NCBI GenBank assembly: GCA_963759235.1
Contig: CAVWYO010000007.1
Coordinates: 310,001-374,000 of the forward strand
From: Bauldia sp963759235
Lineage (GTDB): Bacteria > Pseudomonadota > Alphaproteobacteria > Rhizobiales > Kaistiaceae
Direction of reading: 5' to 3'
Length of the DNA stretch: 64,000 nt
Shown here: piece by piece, positions 45,747 through 57,415 of the stretch
Position numbering within the stretch: the stretch's first letter is position 1
Layout of the letters: each line of letters starts with the position of its first letter
Translations under genes and position numbers: made by a program
Notes under the pieces: model-generated
The model's input: the letters and a program-made list of their open reading frames with translations, nothing else
Databases searched by the model: none
What the model was told of the DNA's origin: nothing

Positions 45747-48563
45747 ATGATGTCCGCTGCTGAAGAGACCGAAGCGCTGGTGCCGCGAGCGACCTATCGC
45801 TTGCAGTTCAACGCGGCGTTCGGCTTCCGCGATGCCGCCCGCCTTGCCGCCTATCTCGCCAGGCTCGGCGTCAGCCATGTCTACGCCTCGCCCTATCTCA
45901 AGGCGCGGCCGGGCAGCACCCACGGCTACGACATCGTCGATCACAACGCCCTCAATCCCGAACTCGGGAGTCCGGAGGATTTCGAGGCGATGGTCGACGC
46001 CTTCAAGGCGCACGGCCTCGGGCAGATTCTCGATTTCGTCCCGAACCACATGGGCGTCGGCGGCGCCGACAATGCCTGGTGGCTCGACACGCTCGAATGG
46101 GGACCGGACTCACCCTATGCCGGCTATTTCGACATCGACTGGGATTCGGACCGATCGTATCTGCACGGCAAGCTGCTGGTGCCGTTGCTCGGAGACCAGT
46201 ACGGCGCGGTGCTGGAGTCGGGCGAACTGGAGCTGCGCTTCGACGCGGAGAGCGGCAGCTTCGCGGTCTGGGCCTACGGGACGCACAAGCTGCCGATCTG
46301 CCCGCTGCACTACCAGCGCATTCTCGGTCGCGACCACGCGGCGCTTGAGCGATTGGGCGATGCGTTCGCCGGCCTGCCGGCCCACCGCCCGCACGTCATC
46401 CGCCGCGCCGACGACCTCAAGGCCGAGCTTGCCCGGCTGGCGACCGAAGCGGCCGACGTCGGCGAGGCGGTGGTCGCCGACGTCGCCATGCTCAACGGCA
46501 CGCCCGGCGAGCCGGACAGCTTCCGTCCGCTCCACGACCTGATCCAGCTCCAGCACTGGCGGGCCGCCTTCTTCCGGGTCGCCGCCGACGACATCAACTA
46601 CCGCCGCTTCTTCAACATCAACGAACTCGCGGGCCTCCGCATGGAGCAGCCCGAGCTCTTCGACCTCACCCATCGCTTCGTCCTCGACCGGCTCGCCGAC
46701 GGGACGCTCGACGGCTTGCGCATCGACCATATCGACGGACTTCTCGACCCCAAGGGCTATTGCCTCCGCCTGCGTGAAAAGGCGGAGCGGCCGTTCTACC
46801 TCGTGGTCGAGAAGATCCTGGCGCGCCACGAGCACCTGCGCGAGGACTGGCCCATCGCCGGCACCACCGGCTACGAGTTCGCCAATCTGGTCGGCGGGCT
46901 CTTCGTCGACCCGGCGGGCGAGGAGCCGTTCAACCGGCTCTATCGGGCCTTCACCGGGCAGGCCGGCGCCTTCGAGGACATCGTCCGCGGCTGCAAGATA
47001 CGCATCATGACCGCCGAAATGGCGAGCGAGCTCAACGTTCTGGGGCGCGACGCCGGACGCATCGCCCGATCGAACTGGCGAAGCTGCGACTTCACCAACA
47101 ACACCCTCCACATGGCGCTCAAGGAGATCATCGCCCGCTTCCCGGTCTACCGGACCTATATCGACGGCTCGGCGCCAACCGAGGACGACCGGCGCGACAT
47201 CGACTGGGCGATCACCCAGGCGCGGCGCACGGAGAGAGTGCCGGATGCCACCGTCTTCGACTTCCTGCACGCGCTGCTCACCGCCGACCTGGTCGGCGAG
47301 CCCCAGAGCGGCTACAGCCGCCAGGCCGTCGTGCAGTTCGCCATGAAGGTGCAGCAATATAGCGGCCCGGTGATGGCCAAGGGCCTCGAGGACACCGCCT
47401 TCTACCGCTACAACCGCCTGGTTTCGCTGAACGAGGTCGGCGGCCACCCCGATCACTTCGGCACCGCCGTCTCCGCCTTCCACCGGGCCAATGCCGAGCG
47501 GGCGGCCCGCTGGCCCCATGCCATGCTCGCCACCGCGACCCACGACACCAAACGCGGCGAGGACACGCGGGCGCGGCTCCACGTCCTGTCGGAGATGCCC
47601 GAGGAATGGGAGCGCCACATCCAGTCGTGGAGCCGGATCGTGCGGGCCCGGCGCGGCGACGTCGAGGGCACCGCCCCGCCCGACCGCAACGACGAATACC
47701 TGCTCTACCAACTCCTCCTCGGCGCCTGGCCGGCCGACCTCACCGATGTCGACGATCCCGATCCGGCGGCGGTGGCCGCCTTCGCCACCCGCGTCGAGGT
47801 CGCGATGATCAAGTCGGTGCGCGAAGCCAAACTCCATTCAACCTGGGCAACTCCCGACGAGGCTTACGAGGAAACGGTCGCCTCGTTCCTGCGCGATTGC
47901 CTGGATACCAGCCGCTCGAACCCGTTCCTGGAGAGCTTCCGGCCGTTCCAGGCACGGATCGCGCGCCTCGGACTGCTGAACAGCCTCGGACAGACGCTCG
48001 CCAAGCTGACGGCGCCCGGCATGCCCGACCTCTACCAGGGGAGCGAGCTATGGGACCTCAGCCTGGTCGACCCGGACAATCGCCGTCCGGTCGATTATGG
48101 GGCGCGCCTTCGGCTCGCCGATGACCTCGACGCGAGCCTCGGCAACGATCCCGGCGCGATTGCCGGCCTGCTCGGCCGATGGCGGGACGGCGCGGCGAAA
48201 TTCGCGATGACCCGGCTGACATTGGCGCTGCGGCGCGCCAAGCCCGCGCTCTTTGCCGATGGCGACTACGAAGCCCTGGGCGCCGCCGGCGAGCGCGAAG
48301 ATCATGTCTGCGCCTTCGCGCGCCACTTCGACGGCGACTGCGCGGTGACGGCTTTCCCGCGCCTGGTGGCGGCCCTCGACAGCCGGCCCGGCTGGGGCGA
48401 CACGGTCATCGCCCTGCCGGCCAACGCCGAGACCAGGCGCTGGCGGAACTGGCTGGCCGGAGCCGTGATCGAGGCGGTGGCAGAGGACGACCAGATGGTT
48501 CTTCGCGCCGACCAGGTGTTCGATGCCTTCCCGGTCGCACTGCTCGTTCCGGCGGACGAATAG
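45747..48563 (+). CDS. treY: Malto-oligosyltrehalose synthase
   Basis: 938 residues of the GH13 TreY family: TYRLQFNAAFGFRDAARLAAYLARLGVSHVYASPYLKARPGS at the start, LDFVPNHMGVGG, GLRIDHIDGLLDPKGY (nucleophile ~327), VVEKIL (Glu ~355) and THDTKRGEDTRAR (Asp ~600), with the usual long insert and C-terminal LYQGSELWDLSLVDPDNRRPVDY. It turns the reducing-end glucose of maltodextrins to an alpha,alpha-1,1 link. With treZ it makes trehalose for osmotic or desiccation stress; the malEFGK importer 17 kb away could feed it. A second ATG follows the first directly. Confidence 0.95.
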   Translation: MMSAAEETEALVPRATYRLQFNAAFGFRDAARLAAYLARLGVSHVYASPYLKARPGSTHGYDIVDHNALNPELGSPEDFEAMVDAFKAHGLGQILDFVPNHMGVGGADNAWWLDTLEWGPDSPYAGYFDIDWDSDRSYLHGKLLVPLLGDQYGAVLESGELELRFDAESGSFAVWAYGTHKLPICPLHYQRILGRDHAALERLGDAFAGLPAHRPHVIRRADDLKAELARLATEAADVGEAVVADVAMLNGTPGEPDSFRPLHDLIQLQHWRAAFFRVAADDINYRRFFNINELAGLRMEQPELFDLTHRFVLDRLADGTLDGLRIDHIDGLLDPKGYCLRLREKAERPFYLVVEKILARHEHLREDWPIAGTTGYEFANLVGGLFVDPAGEEPFNRLYRAFTGQAGAFEDIVRGCKIRIMTAEMASELNVLGRDAGRIARSNWRSCDFTNNTLHMALKEIIARFPVYRTYIDGSAPTEDDRRDIDWAITQARRTERVPDATVFDFLHALLTADLVGEPQSGYSRQAVVQFAMKVQQYSGPVMAKGLEDTAFYRYNRLVSLNEVGGHPDHFGTAVSAFHRANAERAARWPHAMLATATHDTKRGEDTRARLHVLSEMPEEWERHIQSWSRIVRARRGDVEGTAPPDRNDEYLLYQLLLGAWPADLTDVDDPDPAAVAAFATRVEVAMIKSVREAKLHSTWATPDEAYEETVASFLRDCLDTSRSNPFLESFRPFQARIARLGLLNSLGQTLAKLTAPGMPDLYQGSELWDLSLVDPDNRRPVDYGARLRLADDLDASLGNDPGAIAGLLGRWRDGAAKFAMTRLTLALRRAKPALFADGDYEALGAAGEREDHVCAFARHFDGDCAVTAFPRLVAALDSRPGWGDTVIALPANAETRRWRNWLAGAVIEAVAEDDQMVLRADQVFDAFPVALLVPADE

Positions 48564-48601
48564 AGCGTCGCCAGCCCACCGCGGATGACCATCGGCGCGG
48601 T

Positions 48602-50209
48602 TTACGACGACGGCGGGACCAGCAGGAAGACGGATGTCTCGCCCTTGCCCTTCAGGTGGACGCTGCCGCGCGGCTCGAACACAAAACGGTGGGCGAGCGC
48701 GTCCCTCACTTCGGCGGAGACCTGGATGCGGCCCGGCAGGCCGTGCGATTCGAGCCGGCTTGCCATGTTCACGGTGTCGCCCCACACGTCGTAGATGAAC
48801 TTGTGGCGTCCGATGACCCCGGCCACCACCGGGCCGGTGTGCACGCCGATACGGACCCGCAGCGGCGGCTCACCGTCATTGTCGAACCGCTTGAGCGTCT
48901 CCAGTATGCCGATGGCGAAAATGGCGATCGCCTCGACGTGGTCGTGCCGCGGTTCGGGCAGGCCGGTGGCGGCCATGTAGGCGTCGCCGATCGTCTTGAT
49001 CTTCTCGACGCCGAGCGCCAGCGCCAGCGCATCGAACTCCGAGAACACCCGGTCGAGCTTGTTGACCAGGCGGGCCGGCGTCATCGCCGCCGCCGCCGGC
49101 GTGAAGCCGACGATGTCGGCGAAGAGGATCGACACCGCGCCGAAACCGTCGGCGATGGCCGTCTCGCCCTCATTGAGGCGGAGCACCACCGGATGCGGCA
49201 GGATGTTGCGGAGAAGCCGGTCGGACTTCGCCTTCTCGACCTCCAGCTGGGCCAGATAGACGCGCTCGCGCTCGCGCCAGCGCTTGCGCTCGAGGCAGGC
49301 GTTGATGCGGGCGCGCAGGAGGACGACGTTGCACGGCTTCGGCAGGTAATCCTCGGCGCCGACCTCGATGCATTTCAGCACCGCGTCGGTCTCCTGCAGG
49401 CCGGAAATCATGATCACCGGAATGTCGCGCCAGCGCTCGTCCGCCTTGAGCCGGGTCAGCACTTCCAGCCCGTTCATCACCGGCATCAACAGGTCGAGCA
49501 GGATGAGGTCGAAGGTCTGCTCCTCGAGCACGGCAAAGGTCGCGGCGCCCGAGTCGACGCTCACCACCTCGTGGCCGTCGAGGACGAGGCGGCGCGACAG
49601 CACGTCGCGATTGGATTCATTGTCGTCGACGATGAGAATGCGACCGACCTCCGGCCGCCCGAGGTCTTGCTTGGGCCGCAGGGTATGGAGAAGCCCGGCG
49701 ACCACCGCCTGGACGGCATCCAACTGGTCCGATTCGTCGGCGGACATCGGCGCGGACTCGCCGCGCGTCAGGTTGACGATGGCATCGATGCCGTCGAGGA
49801 GCTGGCGGGATTCGTCGAGCAGGCGTTCGAGGTCCGGCCGCAGCGCCTCGGCGCCCGGGCAGGCTTCCAGATCCTCGACGATCATCTCGCTGTAGCCGAT
49901 GATGGCGTTGAGCGGGGTGCGCAGGTCGTGCCGCAGCCGCCCCTCGACGCTGACGAGATCGTCGCCGGCATGGGCGGCGCGCTCGGAAGCGGGATCGCGC
50001 AGACCGTTGGCCAGGTCGTTCAGCGCATTCGCCGCAACCAGCACCTTGTCGAGGTACGGCAGGAGGTCGGCGGCGCCCAGCCGGCGGGCTTCGTCGACGA
50101 TGATCTCCTGATAGCCGACGATGGCGCGGACCGGATTGATCAGGCCTTCCCAGACGACGGCGAGCCGGGCGCGGCGTTCGAAATCCAGGTCCGTCTCCAC
50201 ACTATCCAC
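48602..50209 (-). CDS. Receiver-linked class III adenylate/guanylate cyclase with two HisKA-like N-terminal segments
   Basis: 535 residues. Residues ~20-75 resemble a histidine-kinase dimerisation helix pair with Asn instead of His (LINPVRAIVGYQEIIVDEA); ~90-150 is a second one with His (LRHDLRTPLNAIIGYSEMIVEDL). No ATPase domain follows. Next is a receiver (ILIVDDNESNRDVLSRRL, Asp in DLILLDLLMPVMNG, Lys in LPKPC) at ~190-310. The C-terminal ~190 residues are a cyclase: VSILFADIVGFT, VEKIKTIGDAYMAATGLP, HTGPVVAGVIGRHKFIYDVWGDTVNMASRLES. The Lys and Asp positions suggest ATP rather than GTP. It is the last gene of the four-gene signalling operon, 18 bases after the single-REC gene. Confidence 0.85.
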   Translation of the reverse strand: MDSVETDLDFERRARLAVVWEGLINPVRAIVGYQEIIVDEARRLGAADLLPYLDKVLVAANALNDLANGLRDPASERAAHAGDDLVSVEGRLRHDLRTPLNAIIGYSEMIVEDLEACPGAEALRPDLERLLDESRQLLDGIDAIVNLTRGESAPMSADESDQLDAVQAVVAGLLHTLRPKQDLGRPEVGRILIVDDNESNRDVLSRRLVLDGHEVVSVDSGAATFAVLEEQTFDLILLDLLMPVMNGLEVLTRLKADERWRDIPVIMISGLQETDAVLKCIEVGAEDYLPKPCNVVLLRARINACLERKRWRERERVYLAQLEVEKAKSDRLLRNILPHPVVLRLNEGETAIADGFGAVSILFADIVGFTPAAAAMTPARLVNKLDRVFSEFDALALALGVEKIKTIGDAYMAATGLPEPRHDHVEAIAIFAIGILETLKRFDNDGEPPLRVRIGVHTGPVVAGVIGRHKFIYDVWGDTVNMASRLESHGLPGRIQVSAEVRDALAHRFVFEPRGSVHLKGKGETSVFLLVPPSS

Positions 50210-50227
50210 GGCCAGCCCTTTCTTCGG

Positions 50228-50637
50228 TCAGTCCGGCGAAGGCGGCGTTCGCTCCAGCAGGCGGCCGATCTTCTCGAGGAGTCGCGGCAGGTCGATCGGC
50301 TTGGTGTCATAGTCGTCGCAGCCGGCGGCAAGCGCCTGCTCGCGGTCGGAGGCGAGCGCATGGGCGGTCAGCGCGATGATCGGAATCGGCGCGGTCGCCG
50401 CGTCGGCCTTGAGCCGGCGGGTCGCCTCCCAGCCGTCGAGCACCGGCAGGCTCATGTCCATCAAGACGATATCGGGTCGCTGCTCGGACGCCATGGTGAC
50501 GCCCTCGGCGCCATCGACGGCGATCAGCATTTCGTGCCCCTGCCGCGTAAGACGACGCGAGAGCATGTCGCGGTTCATCTCGTTGTCCTCGACCAGAAGG
50601 ATTTTCGCCACTTTCGTTGCCTCGGCTTCTCGATCCG

Positions 50638-50641
<4 letters not shown>
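50228..50641 (-). CDS. Single-domain response regulator
   Basis: 137 residues from GTG 50641, which overlaps the stop of the upstream kinase gene (GTGA). It is a lone receiver: KILLVEDNEMNRDMLSRRL, phospho-Asp in DIVLMDMSLPVLDGW, Thr in IIALTAH and Lys in DYDTKPID. With no output domain it should act as a phosphate shuttle or bind a partner, such as the cyclase next to it. Confidence 0.92.
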
Positions 50642-53402
<2,761 letters not shown>

Positions 53403-53406
<4 letters not shown>

Positions 53407-54203
53407 TTGAAGAGGGTGATGCTGATCGCCGCCCCAAGGTCTCCCTCTTTGCCGCCTTCCTTCGGGTAGCCGGTGATGTCCACCTCGCCCTTGGGTTCGC
53501 CGTGGCAGGCAAGGCAGGACGCCGAATAGTATTCCGGCACCAGGATGCGGAAGGCGGGCTTTCCGTTGACGTCGACGGTCTCGCTGAACGGCTGCCCCTT
53601 CGGCCAGCCGGGGGCGAGGAAGTCGTGGTCGATGACGCCGGTCTCCCAGGCGTCGGGCCAGGCCTTGCGGTTGCGCACCAGATCCTCCGGCGCGGTGACC
53701 TTCACCTTCGCCTGATCGCCGACGGTGGCGAGGAACGTCTCGTTAACCAGCCGGGCAAAAACCGCCGGGATAAAGCCCTTGAACCCGACACCCGGCGCGT
53801 TGATCGTCGACTGGTTCTGGTCCATCACGGTGCGGATGGCATCCATCTGCGCGTGGAGGAGCTGGCCCTCGCGGCTGGCCGGATCGCTGTCGCCGGGGTC
53901 TTCACCGGTCTGCTTCTTGTAAATGACGATCGCGTCGGCGAGCACCGTGTCGCCGGTCAGCCCCTTGTCGCCGATGTCCGGATTGTTGATCAGGCCCTGG
54001 TTGCTCGAGATCACCGAACGAGCGGCGCGCAAGAGGTTTGCCAGGCGCATGGCCACCGCGGTGTCGTCATCGGTGGCGGCGAGCGGGCCGCCGGTCGGCA
54101 GGAGCATCGCCCCTCCGATAGAGACCAGCGCGAGCACCATGAGCAGTGGAGCGCGGAGGAACCGGCGGTGGTGTCCGGTGCGGTCGATCTGGCTCGGTTT
54201 CAT
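53403..54203 (-). CDS. DUF3365 (Tll0287-like) c-type haem protein
   Basis: 266 residues. A signal peptide or membrane anchor (LRAPLLMVLALVSIGGAMLL) at ~16-35 sends it to the periplasm. The rest is a PAS-like DUF3365 domain with FLATVGDQAKVKVTAPED, GVIDHDFLAPGWPKGQPFSE and FRILVPEYYSASCLACHGEPKG, where CLACH is a c-type haem attachment site. Tll0287-like proteins are haem-binding redox or gas sensors. It is the first gene of the operon, overlapping the hybrid kinase start, so it may serve as its periplasmic sensory subunit. Confidence 0.85.
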
Positions 54204-54329
54204 GGTCGTCTCCTTCCCGAGTGCGCTGCGGCAATACTAATCGCGAATCGCGTTCGGCGGTGACTTTTCTGCCGATAAGAAGCTTAATACCGGGCAAATC
54301 TCTCGGTGATATCCGCTCCGCGACGGCCT

Positions 54330-54776
54330 CTATGCCGAGCGCTGGAAGATCAGGACGCCGGCGAGCACCAGCCCGATCGCGACGAGCCGCAGCGGGTCGA
54401 AGCTCTGGCTCTGATAGCCGCCGAAGCCGGACCAGTCGACGAGAGTTGCCGTGATCATCTGGCCGGCGACGATCGCCGCGAACAGCGCCGCGGCGCCGAG
54501 GATCGGCGCCAGCCACAGTGTCCCGGCGACGAAGATGACGCCGATCGAGCCGCCGAGCCACAGATACCAGGGCAGCGACGTCACCGCGTTCCAGGCGAAC
54601 GTCTGGCGGGTGGCGAGCACGGAGGCGAGAGAGAGGGTCAGCGACACGAAGATCGAAAGGAACGCGGCGACAAAGGGATTGCCGAGCCGGCGAGCGACCT
54701 CGGCATTGAGGCCGGGCTGCAGCGCGACGACACCGCCGATGACGACCGCGGCGAGAACGAACAGGATTTTCGACAA
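54330..54776 (-). CDS. DMT-superfamily DUF606 (YdcZ-like) membrane protein
   Basis: 148 residues with five hydrophobic helices and the family's short loops: VIGGVVALQPGLNAEVARRLGNPFVAAFLSIFVSL, WYLWLGGSIGVIFVAGTLWL, LGAAALFAAIVAGQMITATLVDWSGF and a C-terminal RLVAIGLVLAGVLIF. DUF606 proteins are half-size drug/metabolite-type transporters of unknown substrate, acting as pairs. No second half is adjacent, so it may work as a homodimer. Confidence 0.88.
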   Translation of the reverse strand: MSKILFVLAAVVIGGVVALQPGLNAEVARRLGNPFVAAFLSIFVSLTLSLASVLATRQTFAWNAVTSLPWYLWLGGSIGVIFVAGTLWLAPILGAAALFAAIVAGQMITATLVDWSGFGGYQSQSFDPLRLVAIGLVLAGVLIFQRSA

Positions 54777-54966
54777 GGACCAGTCTCCCTAAGGAACAAG
54801 CGGCGGATCAGAAAATGGGCGGCGTCGGTACCGTCACCACCGGCGGCGCCGTGCGCGAATCCTCCTTGGCGGCGCCGTGATCTTTTCCCGAGTCGCGTGA
54901 AGAAAGCGTCAAGCGGGCGCGGTCACCTCGGAGGTGCCTCCTGCCCTCCCTCCCGATAACCTCGCC

Positions 54967-56181
54967 TCACGAGAACGCCTGGATGCCGGTCTGGGCGCGA
55001 CCGAGAATGAGGGCGTGGATGTCGTGGGTGCCTTCGTAGGTGTTCACGGTTTCGAGGTTGAGCATGTGGCGGATGACGTGGAATTCCTCGGCGATGCCGT
55101 TGCCGCCGTGCATGTCGCGGGCGAGACGAGCGATGTCGAGCGCCTTGCCGGCATTGTTGCGCTTGACCAGGCTGACCATCTCCGGCGTCGCCAAGCCTTG
55201 GTCGAAGAGCCGCCCGACCCGCAGCGCCGCATGGAGGCCCAGCGCAATTTCGGTCTGCATGTCGGCGAGCTTCTTCTGGATGAGCTGATTGGCGGCGAGC
55301 GGCCGGCCGAACTGCTTGCGGTCGAGAACGTAGCGGCGGGCGCGATGCCAGCAATCCTCCGCCGCGCCGATCGCTCCCCAGGCGATGCCGTAGCGGGCCC
55401 GGTTGAGGCAGCCGAACGGGCCGCCCAGTCCCGACGCGCCGGCCAGGAGATCGGCGTCGGGCACCTCGACCCCATCCATGACGATCTCGCCGGTGATCGA
55501 GGCGCGCAGCGACGCCTTGCCCTCGATCTTCGGCGTCGACAGCCCCTTCACGCCGCGCTCCAAGATAAAGCCGCGGATGGCGCCGCCGTCGGCCGCCGAC
55601 TTCGCCCACACCACCAAGACATCGGCGATCGGCGCGTTGGTGATCCAGGTCTTGGTGCCGGAAAGGCGATAGCCGCCATCGATCTTCTCGGCGCGGCTCG
55701 CCATGCCGCTCGGATCCGATCCGTGGTCCGGCTCGGTCAGCCCGAAGGCGCCGACCATCTCGCCGGTAGCGAGGCGCGGCAGGAATTTTCGCTTCTGCGC
55801 CTCGCTTCCATAGGCATGGATCGGATGCATCACCAGCGACGACTGGACGCTCAGCGCCGAGCGGTAGCCGGAGTCGACCCGCTCGACCTCCCGGGCGATC
55901 AGGCCGTAGCTGACATAGCTCGCGCCGGCGCCGCCATAGTTAGCGGGAATCGTCGCGCCGAGCAGCCCGAGCGCGCCCATCTCGGTGATGATCTCGCGGT
56001 CGAAGCGCTCGTCGCGGAAAGCGCTGAGCACGCGCGGCTGGAGCTTTTCCTGTGCATAGCCGTGGGCGGTGTCCCGCACCAGCCGCTCCTCCTGGCTGAG
56101 CTGGTCCTCCAGGACGAGCGGATCCGACCATTCGAAGGCCGGTCTCTTTGACGTCGCGCGGGCTGCCTCGGCGGTGGTCAC
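54967..56181 (-). CDS. gcdH: Glutaryl-CoA dehydrogenase
   Basis: 404 residues from GTG 56181, supported by GAGAGG 7 bases upstream. Acyl-CoA dehydrogenase features: FGLTEPDHGSDPSGM, TGTKTWITNAPIAD-like strand (here SGTKTWITN), ERGVKGLSTPKI, FGRPLAANQLIQKKLADM, and the end AARDMHGGNGI-type loop followed by NTYEGTHDIHALILGRAQTG, where Glu of YEGT is the base. FEWSDPLVLEDQLSQEERLVRDTA at the N-terminus is the GCDH form. It oxidises and decarboxylates glutaryl-CoA to crotonyl-CoA in lysine/tryptophan catabolism. Two palindromes lie directly upstream. Confidence 0.88.
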   Translation of the reverse strand: MTTAEAARATSKRPAFEWSDPLVLEDQLSQEERLVRDTAHGYAQEKLQPRVLSAFRDERFDREIITEMGALGLLGATIPANYGGAGASYVSYGLIAREVERVDSGYRSALSVQSSLVMHPIHAYGSEAQKRKFLPRLATGEMVGAFGLTEPDHGSDPSGMASRAEKIDGGYRLSGTKTWITNAPIADVLVVWAKSAADGGAIRGFILERGVKGLSTPKIEGKASLRASITGEIVMDGVEVPDADLLAGASGLGGPFGCLNRARYGIAWGAIGAAEDCWHRARRYVLDRKQFGRPLAANQLIQKKLADMQTEIALGLHAALRVGRLFDQGLATPEMVSLVKRNNAGKALDIARLARDMHGGNGIAEEFHVIRHMLNLETVNTYEGTHDIHALILGRAQTGIQAFS

Positions 56182-56204
56182 GGATACACCTCTCTGGATA
56201 ATAC

Positions 56205-56241
56205 TGGAACAATTCCAAACCATACCCTGGAACAGTTCCAG
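56205..56241. promoter_or_regulatory. Twin palindromic operator upstream of gcdH
   Basis: TGGAACAATTCCA at 56205-56217 and CTGGAACAGTTCCAG at 56227-56241 are two copies of one palindrome (GGAAC-N2-TTCC core), with centres about 23 bases apart. They start 24 bases upstream of the gcdH GTG and lie in a notably AT-richer patch. Two-turn spacing fits cooperative binding of a dimeric repressor or activator over the gcdH promoter. No regulator gene is adjacent in the window. Confidence 0.6.
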
Positions 56242-56372
56242 TCAAATAGCTTAGATGCGTTCTAAATACATGATTCTACTTGCGCTTATTCCGTCTTCTC
56301 CATACATCCCATTGTTCGGAGCCGGCGGCCGGCCGGCGTTTCGACCGCCAGGAAGCGAGGAGCGAAGTCCGG

Positions 56373-57399
56373 ATGTCGTTCGTGCCCGTTTGGCGCCTCT
56401 TTTCCTTCGCCATCCTGGCGCTGCTTCCGACCGCGGCGTTCGCCGCCGGCGAGGTCAATCTCTACACCACGCGCGAGCCGGGCCTGGTCAAGCCCCTCCT
56501 CGACGCCTTCACGGCGGAGAGCGGCATCAAAGTCAACACCGTTTTCATCAATGCCGGCCTGCCGGAACGGGTCGCCGCCGAAGGCGACAACTCCCCCGCC
56601 GACGTGCTGATGACCGTCGACTTCGGCAACCTCGTCGACCTGGTCGACACCGGCGTCACCCAGCCGATCAAGTCGGCGGTGCTCGACGCGGTGGTTCCGC
56701 CGAACCTCCGCGATCCCGAGGGCCGCTGGTATGCCTTGTCGCTGAGAGCGCGCGTGCTCTACGTCGCGAAGGACCGCACCGACATCGACGCATTCACCTA
56801 CGAGGATCTCGGCGGACCCCGAGTGGAAAGGCAGGATCTGCATCCGCTCCGGCCAGCATCCCTACAACATAGCGCTGATCTCGGCCTACATCGAGCACCA
56901 CGGCCCGGCGGAAGCCAAGACCTGGCTCGAAGGCATGAAGGCCAACCTCGCCCGCCGCCCCGGCGGCGGCGATCGCGACGTCGCCCGCGACATCCTCGGC
57001 GAGATCTGCGACATCGGCGTCGGCAATTCCTACTATGTCGGGCTGATGCGGAGCGGCGCCGGCGGCCCCGAGCAGAAGCAGTGGGGCGACGCCATCAAGG
57101 TCGTGCTGCCGACCTTCCAGAGCGGCGGAACCCACGTCAACATCTCCGGAGCCGCGATCGCCCAACACGCCCCCAACCGGGAGAACGCCGTCCGCTTCCT
57201 CGAATTCCTCGTTTCGGACAAGGCCCAGGCCATCTACGCCAGCACCAATTTCGAATACCCGGTGCGGACGGGGGCGGCCGTCGATTCGATCATCGCCAGC
57301 TTCGGCGAACTCACCCCCGACCCCACCCCGGTGACCGACATCGCGACCCATCGCAAGCAGGCAAGCGAGATGGTCGACGAGATCGGTTTCGACGACTGA
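56373..57399 (+). pseudogene. fbpA: Fe3+ ABC transporter binding protein FbpA, frameshifted
   Basis: The reading frame from ATG 56373 gives a signal peptide (FSFAILALLPTAAFAAGEVN) and the FbpA N-terminal lobe (LYTTREPGLVKPLLDAF, SPADVLMTVDFGNL) to YEDLG at ~56812. The next codons are garbled, and the correct protein continues one frame on (EWKGRICIRSGQHPYNIALI, then GNSYYVGLM with the iron-binding Tyr pair, and FLEFLVSDKAQAIYAS) to 57399. One extra base in GGCGGACCCC (56811-56820) explains this. Everything else is intact and followed at 16 bases by fbpB, so it is either a very recent mutation, a sequencing error, or a recoded site. Product if restored: periplasmic ferric-iron binding protein, ~340 residues. 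Confidence 0.85.
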
Positions 57400-57415
57400 G
57401 CGGGCGAGACGAATC

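Noticed and set aside
54330..56181. Horizontal island between the signalling operon and fbpABC
   Set aside because: Composition is like the rest, there is no integrase, tRNA or direct repeats, and both genes are ordinary chromosomal families.
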